This document shows positions 9,894 through 22,511 of a stretch of 64,000 nucleotides of DNA, in pieces. A program made the translations under genes and the position numbers. The notes beneath the pieces were generated by a model that was given only the letters and a program-made list of their open reading frames with translations, did no database searches and was not told where the DNA came from. The number at the start of each line of letters is the position of its first letter. Positions within the stretch are counted from its first letter, which is position 1. This DNA is from Rutidosis leptorrhynchoides (lineage: Eukaryota; Streptophyta; Magnoliopsida; Asterales; Asteraceae): NCBI RefSeq assembly GCF_046630445.1, contig NC_092333.1, forward strand, positions 356,347,001-356,411,000, written 5' to 3'.

Positions 9894-12800
9894 TGAAATG
9901 TTCCATTCATATCGATTATAAACGTTCCATATTAATTTATTTCATTGCGAGGTTTTGACCTCTATATGAGACGTTTTTCAAATACTGCATTCGATTTTTA
10001 AAACAAACCATAACCGTTAAAATATTACGATGATTATCAAATAATGATAATCTAAAATATAGCATTTTCACACGACCATTACATAATGGTTTACAATAAT
10101 ATTACACAACAATATATATGTCTTCGAATGCAGTTTTTAAACAATATTATACAAGCATGTTGACTCCAACTGTTGTCCATAAATTAGCATGCAACAGCGG
10201 AAGCTCTTAATAATCACCTGAGAATAAACATGCTTTAAACATCAACAAAAATGTTGGTGAGTTATAGGTTTAACCTATATATCAAATTGTAATAATAGAC
10301 CACAAGATTTCATATTTCAATATACATCCCATACATAGAGATAAAAATCATTCATATGGTGAACACCTGGTAACCGACATTAACAAGATGCATATAAGAA
10401 TATCCCCATCATTCTGGGACATCCATCAGACATGATATAAAACTCGAAGTACTAAAGCATCCGCTACAACGGATGGGGTTTGTTGGGCCCAATAGATCTA
10501 TCTTTAGGATTCACGTCAATTAGTAGACTGGTTTACTAATTCTTAGGTTACCAAGTAAAAAGGGGCATATTCGGCTTTGATCGTTCAACCATAGAAAGTA
10601 GTTTCATGTACTTTTGTCTATTTTGTAAAACATTTATAAAGCTGCATGTATTCTCATCCCAAAATATTAGATTTTAAAAGTGGGACTATAACTCACTTTC
10701 ACAGATTTTTACTTCGTCGGAAAGTAAGACTTGGCCACTGGTCGATTCACGAACCTATAACAATTATGTATATATATATCAAAGTATGTTCAAAATATAT
10801 TTACAACATTTTTAATACGTTTTAATGTTTTAAGTTTATTAAGTCAGTTGTCCTCGTTAGTAACCTACAACTAGTTGTCCATAGTTAGATGTACAGATAT
10901 AAATTGATATATATATTATCTTGAATCAATCCACGAACCAGTGTATACACGTCTCAGGGTAGATCACAACTCTAAGTATATATATTTTTGGAATCAACCT
11001 CAACCCTGTATAGCTAACTCAAACATTACTGCATATAGAGTGTCTATGATTGTTCCAAATAATATATATAGATGGGTCGATATGATATGTCAAAACATTT
11101 GCATACGTGTCTATGGTAACCCAAGATTACATAATATTTTAGAGTACATGTATAATACATTATAAGTTAGCTAGGATATGATTAATATAGATTTGTTATC
11201 AATTTTCACGTAGCTACAACAAGAAAAATTATCCAATCTTGTTTTACCCATAACTTCTTCGTTTTAAATCCGTTTTGAGTGATTCAAGTTGCTATGGTTC
11301 CATATTGAACTTAAGTTTATGAATCTAAATAGAAAAATTATGAGTTTATAGATGGAAATATAGTTTACAAGTCATTTTTGTAAAGCCAGTCATTTCAGTC
11401 GAAAGAACGACGTCTAGATGACCATTTTGGAAATCATACTTTCACTTTGAGTTTAACCATGATTTTTGGATATAGTTTCATGTTCATAAGAAAAATCATT
11501 TTCCCAGAAGAACAACTTTTAAATCAAAGTTTATCATAGTTTTTAATTAACTAACCCAAAACCGCCCGCGGTGTTACTACGACGGCGTATATCCGGTTTT
11601 ACGGTGTTTTCGTGTTTTAAGGTTTTAAATCATTAAGTTAGCATATCATATAGATATAGAACATGTGTTTAGTTGATTTTAAAAGTCAAGTTAGAAGGAT
11701 TAACTTTTGTTTGTGAACAAGTTTAGAATTAACTAAACTATGTTCTAGTGATTACAAGTTTAAACCTTCGAATAAGGTAGTTTTATATATATGAATCGAA
11801 TGATATTATGAACATCATTACTACCTCAGGTTTTGTGGATAAACCTACTAGAAATGAGAAAAATAGATCTAGCTTCAAATGATCCTTGGATGGCTTGTAA
11901 GTTCTTGAAGCAAAATCATGACACGAAAACAAGTTCAAGTAAGATTTCCACTCGAAATAAGATTATTAAAGTTATAGAAATTGAATCAAAGTTTGAATAT
12001 GAGTATTACCTTGTATTAGAAAGATATCTTACTGTAAATAAGAAAGATTTCTTGAGGTTGGATGATCACTCAAAGTGGATTTGCAAGATTGGAAGTAAGC
12101 TAGCAAACTTGGAAGTGTTGTTGGTGTGTTCTTGAGTAGTTGTTTTATAACTTGGTTTGTGTATGGATTTATGAACTAGATTGAGCTAGATTTTGTTGAA
12201 TATGATAAAGAACACTTAGAACAAAGGAAGAACACTTGAGAGAGAGTAATTTGATGCATGAAATTGAAATCAAAATGTGTTTGTGGTGTGCCTAGTTCAC
12301 GTGAATTATGGAGTCAATATAGGCTCTATTAGTTTGTTATTTTGTTAGATATTTCTTGATAGATGTTAAATAATGGTTCCCACATGTGTTAGGTGACTCA
12401 CAAGGGCTGCTAAGAGCTAATCATTGGAGTGTATATACCAATAGTAAATACATTTAGAAGCTGGGTATTGTAGGAGTACGAATACGGGTGCATACGAGTA
12501 GAATTGTTGATGAAAATGAATGGGGATGTAATTGTAAGCATTTTTGTTAAGTAGAAGTACTTTGATAAGTTTCTTGAAGTCTTTCAAAAGTTTAAGAATA
12601 CATATTAAAACACTACATGTATATAACTTTTAACTGAGTCGTTAAGTCATCGTTAGTCGTTACATGTAAGTGTTGTTTTGAAACCTTTAAGTTAACGATC
12701 TTGTTAAATGTTGTTAACCCATTGTTTATTATATCAAATGAGATGTTAAATTATTATATTATCATGATAATATGATGTATTAATATATCTTAATATGATA

Positions 12801-13334
12801 TATACATATTTAAATGTTGTTACAACGATAATCGTTACATATATGTCTCGTTTCAAAATTCTTAAGTTAGTAGTCTTGTTTTTACATATGTAGATCATTG
12901 TTAATACACTTAATGATATATTTACTTATCATTTATCATGTTTAACATAGTGTAACAATATCTTAATATGATTCATATGTATTTAGTAAGACATTGTTAT
13001 AACGATAATCGTTATATATATCGCTTTCGAGTTTCTTAATTCAATAGTCTCATTTTTATGTATATAACTCATTGTTAAAATAACTAATGGGATACTTACT
13101 TATCATAATAACATGTTAACTATATATAACCATATATATGTCATCATATAGTTTTTACAAGTTTTAACGTTCGTGAATCACCGGTCAACTTGAGTGGTCA
13201 ATTGTCTATATAAAACCTATTTCAATTAATCAAGTCTTAACAAGTTTGATTGCTTAACATGTTGGAAACACTTAATCATGTAAATATCAATTTAATTTAA
13301 TATCTATAAACATGGAAAAGTTCGGGTCACTACA
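9894..13334 (-). repeat. 3' LTR of element B (3441 bp)
   Basis: On the minus strand it starts TGTAGTGACCCGAA at 13334 and ends near CATTTCA at 9894. Compared with the 5' LTR it keeps about 202 bp (10925-11126) that the other copy has lost. It contains the paired CATCCCA/TGGGAC element (10653-10690) and the stem-loop near 10240-10260, here with one base of the outer stem changed. Confidence 0.92.
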
Positions 13335-13370
13335 GTACCTACCCGTTAAATAAATTTCGTCCCGAAATTT
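13335..13370 (-). other. 3' polypurine tract and dyad of element B
   Basis: On the minus strand the perfect dyad AAATTTCG-GGA-CGAAATTT (13352-13370) is followed by TTAACGGGTAGGTAC and then the LTR start. The same dyad precedes the polypurine tract of A and, with a 4-nt centre, of C. Confidence 0.75.
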
Positions 13371-15272
13371 TAAGCAGTTGGAGGTGTTGACGTATCTTCT
13401 GGAAATAGGTGCGGGTATTTCTTCTTCATCTAATCTTCTTGTTCCCAAGTGAACTCAGGTCCTCTACGAGCATTCCATTGAACCTTAATAATTGGTATCT
13501 TATTTTGCTTAAGTCTTTTAACCTCACGATCCATTATTTTGACGGGTTCTTCGATGAATTGAAGTTTTTTCATTGATTTGGATTTCATCTAATTGAATAG
13601 TGAGATCTTCTTTAGCAAAACATTTCTTCAAATTCAAGATGTGGAAAGTGTTGTGTACAGCCGCGAGTTGTTGAGGTAACTCAAGTCGGTAAGCTACTGG
13701 TCTGACACGATCAATAATCTTGAATGGTCCAATATACCTTGGGTTTAATTTCCCTCGTTTACCAAATCGAACAACACCTTTCCAATGTGCAACTTTAAGC
13801 ATGACCATCTCTCCAATTTCGAATTCTATATCTTTTCTTTTAATGTCAGCGTAGCTCTTTTGTCGACTGTGGGCAGTTTTCAACCGTTGTTGAATTTGGA
13901 TGATCTTCTCGGTAGTTTCTTGTATTATCTCCGGACCCGTAATCTGTCTATCCCCCACTTCACACCAACAAATCGGAGACCTGCACTTTCTACCATAGAG
14001 TGCTTCAAACGGCGCCATCTCAATGCTTGAATGGTAACTATTGTTGTAGGAAAATTCTGCTAACGGAAGGTGTTGATCCCAACTTTTTCCGAAATCAATA
14101 ACACATGCTCGTAGCATGTCTTCAAGCGTTTGTATCGTACTTTCGCTCTGCCTATCAGTTTGTGGATGATAAGCAGTACTCATGTCTAGACGAGTTCCTA
14201 ATGCTTGCTGTAGTGTCTACCAGAATCTTGAAATAAATCTGCCATCCCTATCAGAGATAATAGAGATTGGTATTCCATGTCTGGAGATGACTTCCTTCAA
14301 ATACAATCGTGCTAATTTCTCCATCTTGTCATCTTCTCTTATTGGCAGGAAGTGTACTGATTTGGTGAGACGATCAACTATTACCCAAATAGTATCAAAA
14401 CCACTTGCAGTCCTTGGAAATTTAGTGATGAAATCCATGGTAATGTTTTCCCATTTCCATTCCGGGATTTCGGGTTGTTGAAGTAGACCTGATGGTTTCT
14501 GATGCTCCGCTTTGACCTTAGAACACGTCAAACATTCTTCTACGTATTTAGCAACATCGGCTTTCATACCCGGCCACCAAAAATGTTTCTTGAGATCCTT
14601 GTACATCTTCCCCGTTCTAGGATGTATTGAGTATCTGATTTTATGAGCTTCTCTATGTACCATTTCTCTCATATCTCTAAATTTTGGTACCCAAATTCTT
14701 TCAGCCCTATACCGGGTTTCGTCTTCCTGAATATTAAGATGCTTCTCCGATCCTTTGGGTATTTCATCCTTTAAATTTCCCTCTTTTAAAACTCTTTGTT
14801 GCGCCTCCTTTATTTGAGTAGTAAGGTTATTATGAATCATTATATTCATAGCTTTTACTCGAATGGGTTCTCTGTCCTTTCTGCTTAAGGCGTCGGCTAC
14901 CACATTTGCCTTCCCCGGGTGGTAATGAATCTCAAAGTCGTAATCATTCAACAATTCAATCCACCTACGCTGCCTCATGTTCAGTTGTTTCTGATTAAAT
15001 ATGTGTTGAACACTTTTGTGGTCGGTATATATAATACTTTTGACCCCATATAAGTAGTGCCTCCAAGTCTTTAATGTAAAAACAACTGCGCCTAATTCCA
15101 AATTATGCGTCGTATAATTCTGCTCGTGAATCTTCAATTGTCTAGACGCATAAGCAATTACTTTTGTTCGTTGCATTAATACACAACCGAGACCTTGCTT
15201 TGAGGCGTCACAATATATCACAAAATCATCATTCCCTTCAGGTAATGACAATATAGGTGCCGTAGTTAACTT
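13370..15272 (-). pseudogene. pol: element B pol, RNase H to integrase C-terminus
   Basis: This is the second half of B's pol, separated from the first half (24819-27511) by element A. RNase H begins near [16 protein letters not shown] and continues through DHKSV and [15 protein letters not shown]. The integrase has an H2C2 finger ([10 protein letters not shown] to CLTC), core motifs MDFITKFP and SDRDGRF, and YHPQTD. The tail ends FTWEQED then YPHLF, chromodomain-like. Defects: TAG at 14217-14219 where Gln is expected, one extra A in an A-run near 13565-13570 that shifts the frame, and a TAG in the tail near 13430. Confidence 0.93.
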
Positions 15273-17577
15273 TGTAACATCCTGCCTTTTTCCGTTTAAA
15301 TTTCTGTTTATTTATTTTAAGTCCGTTATATGATTATAACACCTCCCGTTGATACGCGTTTTAAATTATCTCGTTTAGGTGATCCACGCACCCGCAACCG
15401 AACTCGAGGGACTAGTTTCGCCAAGGGAGCAAAGATGTGACTAGCTTTTGACTAGTCAACACCCACCTCCCCATTCTTTTCCATTTTCATTTTCATTTTC
15501 TTTTCATACTTCCACATTTTCTTTCAATTCTCCATTTCAAAGATTCAACATCTAAATCAAATCTAGCAAGCTTCAATCCAAACAAATTACATATTTGGAA
15601 TCCTTGCAACTTCCTCTTCGATTCCATACCGATTACATCTCATTTGGGTAACTTTCTAAAATCACTAGATTTTGTGTTCTTGATGTTTTTTAAGTTATAA
15701 AGTTGTTAATTAGTGTCTATGGCTCAAGTCTAACATGAATATATGATTTATATGTTCGATTTTGTTATTTGAAGTAACTAGCATGAACATAAACTTTGGT
15801 GTGTTTGATTTGGTGATTTGGTTGTTTGAATGATGTTAAATGTTATAAATGCATGTATTAAATGTGTTCCTAACATCACTAACTTCAATTTGATGTGTAG
15901 GTTGTTTTAGAAAACTTCATAAACATGATTAGTGATTTTGATGTTGTTGGTTACGGTTTGATAGAATTGAATGTGAACATTTAATGTATTGAATGCCATG
16001 AATTATTGTTGGTAAGTAGTTAGTTATATTGTATGCTTGATTAACTACAAAACAGCGTGTTTTATGTATGCATTAAATGCCCGAATCATAAATGTGCACT
16101 TGTAAAATTTGAAGCATTAAATGTGTGCATTGATTGATCATTTGATTTGAAAAGTCGGTTATTGCAAATAATGTTTTCGGTTGGTGATATGTGTTTAGTT
16201 GGGTTCCTTGTCAAATTAGTTTTCTAACGATATAAGGTGCGAGTTCTAAGTGTTAGCGGTTTGTGATTTATGCTTGAAAGAGTTTTGATTTGAGACTTGG
16301 ACATTTGAGACTGACCAGGTACCAGCTTCCGTTAAATGTCGTGGCGCGGCAGTCTTGGGTCGCGGCGCGACCTAAGGCGTGTCCAGGTTCTGACCTACTT
16401 GTCAATTATATGAAAAATGTTTGGCACGCTATGGACTTCCGATTCACTTGAGACTTGTTCTAACATGCTTATATATGAATAAAAACCTCAGAAAAATAGT
16501 TCGGGACCCGACCCGAACGTGTTGACTTTTTCGTTGACTTTGACCCGACCAAAGTTTGACTTTTTGTCAAACTTAACCAAATACTTATACAATCATTCTA
16601 ACATGCTTTTATACTTGTACCTTGCATGAAACTTGATAATTTGATTCACATGCTATAATGACCGAGTCGTAACGAGCCATAGGACTAACTGAACACTTTG
16701 ACCTATCGTGTTTACCGTTATTGATACAATCTATTTGTTTAGGTCAAGACTAGCATTTGTTCTTGCATACGTTTACTTGTTGAAGTACTTTTACATACGT
16801 GCACTCAAGGTGAGATCATAGTCCCACTTTTACTCTTTTGAACTTACATTTGGGATGAGAAAACATAAATGTTTCTTTTACTAAGTGAACACAAGTACAG
16901 GAAAACAAACATTCTACATACGAGTTTGAACAAAAATCCTCAATTCGATTATCATTAGTTACACTTGCCGGGTGTAAGCGAGAACTTATGTTATATGGCC
17001 ATATGGGTTTGACAAACCCTCATTCAAACAGTTCGCTACCATTTACGAATGAAATATATTTTCGAGAAACAGTGTATGTTCTAACACTATTGTGATGGGG
17101 TTCTATGGAAGGAATGTTAAGCATTGATAATTGGGTGCTCGTGAAACAAACTTTTGGAATGTATTACTATTATTTCAATGTTACAAATCTTGTGGTTCAC
17201 TTGTACTTACTTACTTAAACCTATGATTTCACCAACGTTTTCGTTGACAGATTTCTATGTTTTTCTCAGGTCCTTGAACGTTTTGTGATACATGCTTCCG
17301 CTCATTACTTTTGATACTTGCTTGGATGTCGAGTATATACATGCATACATGGAGCATCTTTTGGCTACTTTTAAATCGTGTCGCATAGATTTCAATTGTA
17401 CTTATAACTTTGTAACGTAACTTTTGGATGAACGATTCTTGTAAACTTGGGAACAAATCTTAACTTTTGAAATGAATGCGACATATTTTCGGTCAAACGT
17501 TATTTTAAAGACTTATGACCACGTAATGGGACCTAAGTAGTCGGCGCCATCAATGACGATTTTGTCGGGTCGCTACA
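15273..17577 (+). repeat. 5' LTR of element A
   Basis: Starts TGTAACATCCTGCC and ends GGGTCGCTACA. It contains a pyrimidine-rich start-like region (15475-15560), paired GC-rich boxes at 16338-16371, the TCCCA/TGGGA element at 16821-16860, clustered short palindromes such as GGGTTTGACAAACCC near 17005-17020, and the stem-loop CAACG-TTTT-CGTTG at 17230-17248 followed by TCTCAGGT. Confidence 0.95.
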
Positions 17578-17579
17578 GA

Positions 17580-17591
17580 TGGTATCAGAGC
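17580..17591 (+). other. primer binding site of element A
   Basis: TGGTATCAGAGC, complementary to the 3' end of initiator Met-tRNA, two bases after the LTR end. Confidence 0.9.
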
Positions 17592-18001
17592 GTTGGTTGT
17601 AGGGATTTAGAGTTCATTGGTGTCAACCCCTAGTCATAGGGTACATTAGTGAGTCTAGACTACAACCGGAATATAGACTTGAAGTAGAAATTACTTGACT
17701 ACTTGTGCATTTATACTCGAACGTTTCTACTCATATCTACTCTTTGTTCATCTTAATCTCACGTTGTTTAATTTAATTGACACGCCACCTTGACTATATG
17801 AAATGATGTCAAATGCACATATGAATCAGGGTAATATAATTTATGGGATTATATTACGGTGACTCATATGAACGTTCTGACATTGTGGCATAAATAATTT
17901 AAGGCGAGTCAAGGAAAATTTTTCCCTCTATCCTTATTCCATATCATGATTAGTATTATTGAAAATACTAATCAACGGTATTCTTGTGTTTTGAAGGAAC
18001 A

Positions 18002-21000
18002 ATACCTCCTCGTCGCGTGCCACGCCATGAGACTCCCGAACAAGCACTACAACGAATGGTGGCCACCACTGTAAGGGGGGCCATGGCCGGTCACTCCACC
18101 AACAACAACAACAATAACAACAACCACAACAACAACAACAACAACAACAACCAAGGGGCCGGTAACTCTAGCGAAGGGTGCTCGTACAAAGCTTTTATGG
18201 GGTGCAAACCTCACACTTATGATGGAACTGGGGGACCGGTCACTCTCACTCGATGGTTCGAATAAACGGAGGCCGTCTTTAGCATAAGTGGTTGTCGGGA
18301 CCAAGATAAGGTTAAATACTCCACTCACACTTTCGCCGGTGTCGCCCTCACATGGTGGAACACCTATGTACAATCGGTGGGTACCGATGAAGCTCACGCC
18401 CTCTCTTGGGCCGACCTAAGGGAAAAGATGATCGTCGAATATTTCCCTCGTGAAGAAACCCGAAGGCTGGAACAAGAGCTAAGAACTTTGAAAGCGGTCG
18501 GAAACGATCTCAAGGCTTATAATCAATGATTTTCTGAACTAGCCTTGATTTGCCCAAACCTTGTGAACCCCGAAGCTTTAAGGGTTGAACTTTACATGGA
18601 TGGTCTCCCAAAGAGCATCAAACACGGGGTAATGTCATCCAAACCTACTAATCATCAAGAAGCTTTGAACATGGCCCGCAAGTTGATAGAAACGGTGGAT
18701 GAAATTGTAGTGCCGGCACCTAAAGCCGAGGATAAGTCGGGTAACAACAAAAGAAAATGGGAAACCCCCTAATCAAGCAACAACAACTTTGCCAAGAAGC
18801 CTTACACCTCCGACGGCAAGAAAGGTTATGCCGGAAACCTACCTCTTTGCAACAAATGCAACAAGCACCACTTTGGTGAATGTGGCAAGCTAATTTGCCA
18901 TCGGTGCTAAGGAGTTGGCCATAAGGCCAACGAATGTAAAAGTGTCGCCCCCATCGCTCGAAAGGGGCCCAATGCACCAAAAAAGGGCACTTGTTACGAA
19001 TGTGGCCAAACGGGCCATTATAGAAATGCATGCCCGAAGAAGAAAGATAACCCCAAAACGCGCGATCAAGCTTTCAACATCAACACCGAGGAAGCCCGAG
19101 ATGACAATGAATTAGTCACGGGTACGTTTCTTCTCAACAACACTTATGTTACTTGTTTATTCGATTCGGGTGCCGATAAATGCTTTGTATCCAAGACTTT
19201 GATTCATTCTTTTAGCACTCCACCACTCCCACTAGATACCACTTATACCATTGAAGTGGCCAACGGGAAACTATTGAGTGGCGACACATATTACCAGGGG
19301 TGTACGTTAAACATTTTAGGTAATGAGTTTGAAATTGACTTGATACCCATGGAACTAGGAAGCTTCGATGTAATAATCGGTATGAATTGGCTAGCCAAAA
19401 TGAAATCTCACATCCTTTATGATCTTAACGCAATCCGGATTCCTATCGAGAACGGCAAACCTTTGATCGTCTATGGCAATAAGAGTTGCACCGGACTCAA
19501 CCTCGTTTCATGCATTAAAGTTAGAAAACTACTCCGTAAGGGTTGTTTTGCGATCCTTGCTCACGTTAAGAAAGTCGAGTCATATGAGAAGCACATCGAT
19601 GATGTGTCAATTGTTAGTGACTATTCCGATGTATTTTCCGACGAATTGTCGGGTCTTCCACCTCATCGACCGATTCAATTCCAAATCGATTTTATTCCGG
19701 GAGCCGCACCCGTAGCATGTGCACCATATAGACTCGCTCCATCTGAAATGCAAGAATTGCAAAGTCAAATCCAAGAACTACTTGATCGTGGTTTTATCCA
19801 ACCTAGCCATTCACCTTGGGGCGCTCCAATTTTATTCGCTAAGAAGAAAGATGGATCCCTACGAATGTGCATTGACTATCGTGAACTAAACAAATTGACG
19901 GTTAAGAACCGATATCCTCTTCCGCGCATCGATGACCTCTTTGATCAATTACATGGATCACGTGTATATTCAAAAATCGATCTCTGCTCGGGTTATCATC
20001 AATTACGGGTTAAGGGGGAAGATGTCTCCAAAACCGCTTTCCGAACTCCTTATGGTAGTTATGAATTCCTTGTCATGCCATTTGGTCTCACTAACACACC
20101 GGCGGTATTCATGGACCTTATGAACCGCGTGTGCAAACCGTATCTCGATAAATTCGTCATTGTATTCATCGATGACATCTTGGTCTATTCTAAAAGCGAA
20201 GAAGAACACGAACAACATCTCCGACTTGTGCTTGAACTCTTGAGACAAGAACGACTCTATGCCAAATTCTCCAAGTGTGAATTTTGGTTGAAGGAAGTTC
20301 AATTTCTTGGTCATGTTGTAAGTGATCAAGGTATTAAAGTCGATCCATCAAAAATCGAAGCCATTAGTAAATGGGAGACTCCTACTACTCCTACTCACAT
20401 TCGTCAATTCTTGGGTCTCGCCGGATACTATCGTAGATTCATCAAAGATTTCTCTTTGGTCGCTCGTCCTCTAACCGCGTTAACTCATAAGGGAAGAAAA
20501 TTCGTTTGGGCGACCGAACATGAATCCGCATTTCAAATCTTGAAAACAAAGCTAACCACCGCTCCTATCTTGTCACTTCCCGAAGGCAACGATGATTTTG
20601 TTGTGTATTACGACACCTCGAAACATGGTTTTGGGTGTGTGTTGATGCAGCGAACGAAAGTCATTTCTAATGCTTCTCGACAACTCAAAATTCATGAACA
20701 GAACTATACGACACATGATCTCGAACTCAGAGCTGTTTCTTCGCACTTAAAATGTGGAGACACTATCTTTATGGAACCAAAAGTACCATCTTCATAGATC
20801 ACAAAAGCCTTCAACACATCTTCGATCAAAAGCAACTAAATATGAGACAACGACGGTGGATTGAAACTTTAAACGATTATGATTGTGAGCTTCGTTACCA
20901 TCCCGGGAAGGCAAACGTAGTAGCTGATGCCTTGAGTCGAAAAGAAAGAGCGGTGCCTCTTCGTGTCCGAGCTTTAAACATCACCATTCACACCAACCTC

Positions 21001-22398
21001 AATAGCCAAATTCGTGTAGCCCAATACGAGGCTCTTAAGGATGAAAACATCTCTCTCGAACACTTGAATGTCCTCACCTCTCGATTCGAAGTTAAGGAAA
21101 CCGGACTCCGATATTTCTCCCGAAGAATTTGGGTACCTAGTTATGGGGGCTTGCGAAGCCTTATTTTAGACGAAGCCCATAATTCAAGATATTCGATTCA
21201 CCCCGGTGCCAATAAGATGTATCACGACCTCAAAGAACAATATTGGTGGCCGAACATTAAAAGGGATGTTGCTACTTATGTTGGAAAATGCCTAACTTGC
21301 TCCAAAGTCAAAGCCGAACATCAAAGACCGTCCGGACTACTTCAACAACCCGAAATCCTGCAATGGAAGTGGGAAAGGATAACGATGGATTTCATCACCA
21401 AATTACCAAAGACGGTTGGCGGATATGATACTATTTGGGTTATTGTTGACCACCTCACCAAATCCGCTCATTTCCTAGCCATGAAGGAAACCGACAACAT
21501 GGAGAAACTCGCACAACTTTACATTAAAGAAATCGTAGCCCGACACGGTGTACCCTTATCGATTATCTCCGATCGAGATGGCCGTTTTGTTTCTAGATTT
21601 TGGCGTACCTTACAAGAAGCGTTGGGGACGCGTTTAGACATGAGCACCGCATATCATCCACAAACCGACGGACAAAGCGAATGCACAATTCAAACTTTGG
21701 AAGACATGCTACGAGCTTGTGTTATCGACTTTGGAAAAGCTTGGGATAAGTACTTGCCTCTCGCCGAATTCTCCTACAATAATAGTTATCACGCGAGTAT
21801 TAACGCCGCACCATTCGATGCTTTATATGGCCGAAAACATCGTTCTCCTCTTTGTTGGGCCAAAGTAGGTGACACATAAATCACCGGACCCGAACTCATT
21901 CATGAAACCACCGAGAAAATCTTTCAAATCCGAGATAGGCTTAGGACAGCCCGAAGTCGTCAAAAGAGCTATACCGACAAACGACATAACGACCTTGAAT
22001 TTCAAGTCGGTGATCGTGTAATGTTAAAAGTCGCACCTTGGAAAGGTGTAATCCGTTTCGGGAAACGCGGGAAGCTAAATCCGCGGTATATTGGTCCTTT
22101 CAAAATCTTGGAGCGTGTTGGAACCGTTGCTTATCGTTTAGATCTTCCGCCTCAGTTGAGCTTCGTTCATCCTACTTTTCATGTATCCAACTTGAAAAAG
22201 TGCCTTGCTGAACCCGACATTGTCATTCCTCTTGAAGAGCTTACCATTGATGACAAACTTCATTTCGTGGAGGAACCTGTTGAAATTGTGGACACCTCCA
22301 TCAAAATGTTAAAACAAAGCCGAATTCCAATTGTCAAGGTCCGTTGGAATGCCAAAAGGGGACCCGAGTTTACTTGGGAAAGACAAGATCAAATGTAA
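18002..22398 (+). pseudogene. gag-pol: element A gag-pol, start lost, several stops and one frameshift
   Basis: The start codon position reads ATA where related element G has ATG. Gag has a retrotransposon gag domain (LTWWNTYVQSVG), an Asn-rich linker from an AAC run (18104-18152) and zinc knuckles ([14 protein letters not shown]). Gag stops are TAA 18263, TGA 18527, TAA 18770 and TAA 18908. Pol follows with protease (FDSGADKCF), RT ([15 protein letters not shown] near 20165), RNase H, integrase ([23 protein letters not shown]) and an FTWE tail. A small deletion near 20735-20745 shifts the frame in RNase H, and a TAA at 21877-21879 interrupts the integrase tail. Most stops fit C-to-T changes of CAA or CGA codons. 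Confidence 0.95.
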
Positions 22399-22474
22399 AG
22401 GAAGTATCCTCATCTATTCGCAAATTCGGAAACGCAACATCCCGAGGAAGAAACAACGACTACTACGCCAACTT

Positions 22475-22511
22475 AAATTTCGGGACGAAATTTCTTTTAA
22501 GGAGTAGGTAA
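22475..22511 (+). other. dyad and polypurine tract of element A
   Basis: Perfect dyad AAATTTCG-GGA-CGAAATTT at 22475-22493, then TTTTAAGGAGTAGGTAA, then the LTR start. The dyad lies after the pol stop codon, so it is not kept by protein coding. Confidence 0.75.

Noticed and set aside
11833-12135. 100-codon ORF, also open for 76 codons in the other LTR copy (31309-31539)
   Set aside because: It lies antisense to element B in its LTR leader region, has no recognisable domain, and both copies share one origin, so conservation is expected from recent duplication.
17229-17456. 75-codon minus-strand ORF repeated at 24470-24697
   Set aside because: Simply the two LTR copies of element A; no domain and no promoter context.
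17580-17591. Possible tRNA gene fragments at TGGTATCAGAGC sites
   Set aside because: They are primer binding sites complementary to tRNA, not tRNA genes; no cloverleaf is present.
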